Source: Streptomyces venezuelae (lineage in GTDB: Bacteria > Actinomycetota > Actinomycetes > Streptomycetales > Streptomycetaceae). Taken from it: DNA of 64,000 nt. Location: positions 7,608,001 to 7,672,000 of the forward strand of contig NZ_CP029189.1 of assembly GCF_008642275.1 (NCBI RefSeq), read 5' to 3'. The notes under the pieces were generated by a model. That model saw only the letters and a program-made list of their open reading frames with translations, was not told the DNA's origin and searched no databases. The translations under genes and the position numbers were made by a program. Positions 61,523 to 64,000 of the stretch are shown in pieces. Numbering within the stretch: the stretch's first letter is position 1; each line of letters opens with the position of its first letter.

Positions 61523-62842
61523 ATGCACTCAAGAGCTCCCGAATCACCGACAGGCCGCACCGTCCGCTCGGACGCCACCGCCGGATCCGACCGGACCGAC
61601 CGGACCGACCCGACCGACCGGACCGGACCGCCGGGCGGCGCCGCCGCCCCCGACACCCTCGCTCCCCAGCCGCCGGCGCCCGAGCCCGCGGCGCCCGAGC
61701 CCGCCGCCCGGCAGACCCCCGCCCCCGACACCCCCGGGCCGGCGCTCCCGGCCCGCTACTACACCGACCCCGAGACCGCGGCCGCGGAGACCCGGCACGT
61801 CTTCGGCCGGTCCTGGCAGCTCGTCTGCCACGAGTCCGACCTGCCGAATCCGGGAGCGCGGCTCGCCGCCACGGTCGCCGACCGCGAGGTCCTGGTGGTC
61901 CGCACCGAGGACGGCGGCCTCGCCGCCCACCTCAACGTCTGCCGCCACCGCGGAACCCGCCTGGTCACCGCCCCCGAGCCGGACGGCAAGGCGATCCGCT
62001 GCCCCTACCACGGCTGGACGTACCGGCTCGACGGGAGCCTGGTCGGCGCCCCGGAGGCCCGCCAGATCCCCTGCCTCGACAAGCCGAAGCTCGGCCTCTT
62101 CCCGGCCCGCGTCGAGTCCTTCCTCGGCTTCGTCTTCGTCAACCTCGACCCCGGCGCCGTACCGCTGGCCGAAAGCTGTGCGGGCCTCGCGGAAGCGGTC
62201 GGCCACTACGCCGGAGCCGACCTGGTGCCCATCGGCCGAGCCCGTATCCACGACCTGGCAGCCGCCGAGGTGCAGGAGGCCAACTGGAAGGTCGCGGTCG
62301 ACAACTACCTGGAGGGCTACCACGTCCCGGTCGCCCACCCCGGCCTGATGCGGCTGCTCGACTACCAGGGCTACACCTGCGACATCGAGGAGTCCTACGC
62401 GCTCTTCGCCTCGCCCTTGCGCGACAAGCCGTCCTCGAACTGGGCCGAGCGCCTCTACCAGCGCATCGCCGCCCCGATGCCGGGCCTCCGCGAGGCCGAC
62501 CGCCGGGTCTGGCGGTACGCGGTCATCTACCCGAACACCCTCATCGACTTCTACCCCGACCACGTACTGGCCTGGACCGCGATCCCCACGGCGGTGGACC
62601 GCGTGGCCGTACCCGGTGCGTTCTACACCCGCCGCGGCACCAGCTGGCGCACCCGTCTCGCCCGGCGCCTGAACATCCACATCGGCTGGATCACCAACGA
62701 CGAGGACGCCGAACTCGTCGCCCGCGTGCAGAAGGGGCTCTCCACCCCCGGCTTCGAACCCGGCCCGCTGTCCCGCCGGGAGTCGGCGGTCGGCTGGTTC
62801 GCCGGGCGCGTCCGGGCCGATCTGGACGACCCCGAGGGCTGA
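61523..62842 (+). CDS. Rieske-type aromatic-ring-hydroxylating/demethylating oxygenase alpha subunit
   Basis: A 439-residue oxygenase. Residues 1-75 are an unusual low-complexity extension with DRTDRTDPTDRTG and Pro/Ala repeats. The Rieske [2Fe-2S] domain has C140-x-H142 in CRHRGT and C160-x2-H163 in CPYHGW. The catalytic domain (about 200-430) has the mononuclear iron motif DNYLEGYHVPVAHPG. This is the GbcA/Stc2/carnitine-oxygenase-like class acting on quaternary amines or aromatics. GGAGGAG lies upstream of the ATG at 61523. No reductase is on this arm; electrons may come from the ferredoxin/NuoF-like pair on the other arm. The substrate is unknown. Confidence 0.9.
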   Translation: MHSRAPESPTGRTVRSDATAGSDRTDRTDPTDRTGPPGGAAAPDTLAPQPPAPEPAAPEPAARQTPAPDTPGPALPARYYTDPETAAAETRHVFGRSWQLVCHESDLPNPGARLAATVADREVLVVRTEDGGLAAHLNVCRHRGTRLVTAPEPDGKAIRCPYHGWTYRLDGSLVGAPEARQIPCLDKPKLGLFPARVESFLGFVFVNLDPGAVPLAESCAGLAEAVGHYAGADLVPIGRARIHDLAAAEVQEANWKVAVDNYLEGYHVPVAHPGLMRLLDYQGYTCDIEESYALFASPLRDKPSSNWAERLYQRIAAPMPGLREADRRVWRYAVIYPNTLIDFYPDHVLAWTAIPTAVDRVAVPGAFYTRRGTSWRTRLARRLNIHIGWITNDEDAELVARVQKGLSTPGFEPGPLSRRESAVGWFAGRVRADLDDPEG

Positions 62843-62897
62843 GGCCCCCGCCCCGCCACCACCGCACCCCCGCGTCACCCACACCGCACCACCGCAC

Positions 62898-62930
62898 CGC
62901 ACACAACGCAACGCACACAACGCAACGCAA
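62898..62930 (+). repeat. 14-bp tandem repeat after the Rieske gene
   Basis: CGCACACAACGCAA occurs at 62898-62911 and again at 62912-62925, followed by a partial CGCAA. It lies in a C/A-rich gap between the Rieske gene and the binding-protein gene and could affect the shared transcript. Confidence 0.7.
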
Positions 62931-63028
62931 CGCGGCGCCCCGCCCCCGCGCCCCGCCCGCCGCACGACCGAGCCCCCACGTACCGCTCGTTCCCGCCGTC
63001 CCCCTGCGGCCCCTACGGAGAGGACCCC

Positions 63029-64000
63029 ATGTCCCCCGAGGCACTCCCCCCGACCAGACGCTCGTTCCTCCGCGCCGGCACCGCCGCCGCCCTCGCCCTC
63101 ACCGCCGCCGGCTGCGGCTTCGCCACCGCCGACGACCCGGCCGGCAAGGCGATCGCGGACGCACCCATCGACGTCAAGGTCGACGGCGACCTCGTCTACT
63201 TCAACTGGGCGGACTTCGTCGACCCCACGGTCTTCGAAGGTTTCCAGAAGGAGTACGGCGTCAAGGTCGTCCAGTCGAACTACGACTCCATGGAGGGCAT
63301 GGCCGCCAAACTCAACGCCGGCAACCGCTACGACATCATCTTCCCCACCGCGAAATGGGCCGAGCGCCTCGCCGCCGGCGGACGGCTCCGCAAGATCGAC
63401 CATTCCCGGCTGCGCGGCGCCGAGGCCGTGTTCGGCGGCTACGGCTACTTCGCCGACCCCTGGTACGACCCCCGCTCGGCGCACACCGTCCCCTTCACCA
63501 TGTACAAGACGGGCATCGGCTGGCGCCGGGACCGGCTCGGCGACCTCACCGGCTCCTGGGACGACCTGTGGAACGACCAGGCCAAGGGCAAGGTCTTCGT
63601 CCTCGACGACCGCGACGAGGTGCTCGGCCTCGGCGCGCTCAAGCTCGGCCTCGGCCTCACCACCGGCGACCAGGGCGACCTCGCCCGCGTCACCGACACC
63701 CTGCGCTCGCTCCGCCCCCGCCTGCGCGGCTTCTCCAGCGACAGCTACAACAACCTCCTCAACGGCAACGCCGACATGACCCAGGCGTGGAGCGGAGACA
63801 TGGCCGCCATGCTCGCCCAGGCCGAGGACCCGTCCGTCTTCGGCTTCGAGGTCGCCCGCGAAGGCGCCCCCGTCAACTCCGACTGCTACGCGATACCCGC
63901 CAACGCGCAGCACCCCGGCACCGCGATGCTCTTCATCGACTACATGCTCCGCCCGGAGAACGTGAAGAAGAACATCGAGTACATCGGCTACCCGATGCCG
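63029..64000 (+). CDS. ABC transporter polyamine-type (PotD-like) binding lipoprotein, partial at the right edge
   Basis: 324 codons are present and the gene continues past the window. The N-terminus has a twin-arginine-type TRRSFLRAGTAAALALTAAGC with a lipobox (in parts RRSFLRAGTAAAL and TAAGC), so it is an exported lipoprotein. The mature part matches periplasmic polyamine-binding folds: YFNWADFVDP, VVQSNYDSMEGMAAKL, YDIIFPTAKWAERLA and MTQAWSGDMAAMLAQAED. It should capture a cationic or polyamine-like substrate for import. GGAGAGG precedes the ATG at 63029. Placement directly after the Rieske gene suggests the oxygenase substrate is imported through it. Confidence 0.88.
   Translation, partial: MSPEALPPTRRSFLRAGTAAALALTAAGCGFATADDPAGKAIADAPIDVKVDGDLVYFNWADFVDPTVFEGFQKEYGVKVVQSNYDSMEGMAAKLNAGNRYDIIFPTAKWAERLAAGGRLRKIDHSRLRGAEAVFGGYGYFADPWYDPRSAHTVPFTMYKTGIGWRRDRLGDLTGSWDDLWNDQAKGKVFVLDDRDEVLGLGALKLGLGLTTGDQGDLARVTDTLRSLRPRLRGFSSDSYNNLLNGNADMTQAWSGDMAAMLAQAEDPSVFGFEVAREGAPVNSDCYAIPANAQHPGTAMLFIDYMLRPENVKKNIEYIGYPMP

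Overview
The window is chromosomal DNA from a Streptomyces-type actinomycete. GC content is very high, third codon positions are strongly G/C biased, GTG and TTG starts are common, and the gene content is typical of the genus: a Pls-like NRPS, an RpiR/EamA pair, SpoIIE-type phosphatases, an LCP protein, a VanW protein, a DUF5954 protein and a MatB-like polysaccharide synthase. I saw no rRNA, tRNA, CRISPR array, transposase or phage gene. Both edges cut genes: a sensor kinase at the left and a PotD-like binding protein at the right.

1-10 kb: a two-component system and an MHS-type transporter; a secreted beta-propeller phytase with an 11-nt-periodic PHO-box-like array upstream; a PaaX-type regulator; a YjbQ protein; and katG facing a Fur-family gene. 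10-16 kb: a 1303-residue Pls/PosA-type NRPS (A-T-membrane/hexapeptide architecture) followed by an M1 aminopeptidase, a pairing that resembles cationic homopoly-amino-acid loci. 16-18.6 kb: an RpiR regulator facing an EamA transporter across a palindromic operator, then a GH16-like lipoprotein. 18.9-23.6 kb: an operon for an extracellular amino-sugar polymer (small membrane protein, deacetylase/glycosyltransferase fusion, acyltransferase), with a convergent peptidoglycan amidase.

23.9-37 kb: an orphan DesK-like kinase, a ricin-tailed Ser/Thr kinase, a two-gene CHAT-protease plus LCAT-like lipase unit, a VanW protein, a multi-domain SpoIIE phosphatase and an S41 peptidase. 37-52.9 kb: mostly single genes, including an orphan Rnl2-type RNA ligase, two lipoproteins, a PLP decarboxylase, a P450, a second SpoIIE phosphatase, an LCP ligase, a DUF5954 protein and an AHL-lactonase-like MBL hydrolase.

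53-64 kb: one divergently transcribed catabolic locus. The leftward operon encodes a hypothetical protein, a NuoF-like flavoprotein, a ferredoxin, an NDP-forming acyl-CoA synthetase, two related acyl-CoA dehydrogenases, a 3-hydroxyacyl-CoA dehydrogenase and a TetR regulator. The rightward arm encodes a Rieske oxygenase and a polyamine-type ABC binding protein. Three near-identical 16-bp palindromes lie between the arms, over both predicted promoters. Together this suggests uptake, oxygenation, CoA activation and beta-oxidation of one unidentified substrate under TetR control.

The most promising undescribed systems are the CHAT/LCAT pair (27972-31776), the Rieske/NuoF-like divergon (52965-64000) and the Pls-like NRPS with its peptidase (10385-15792).
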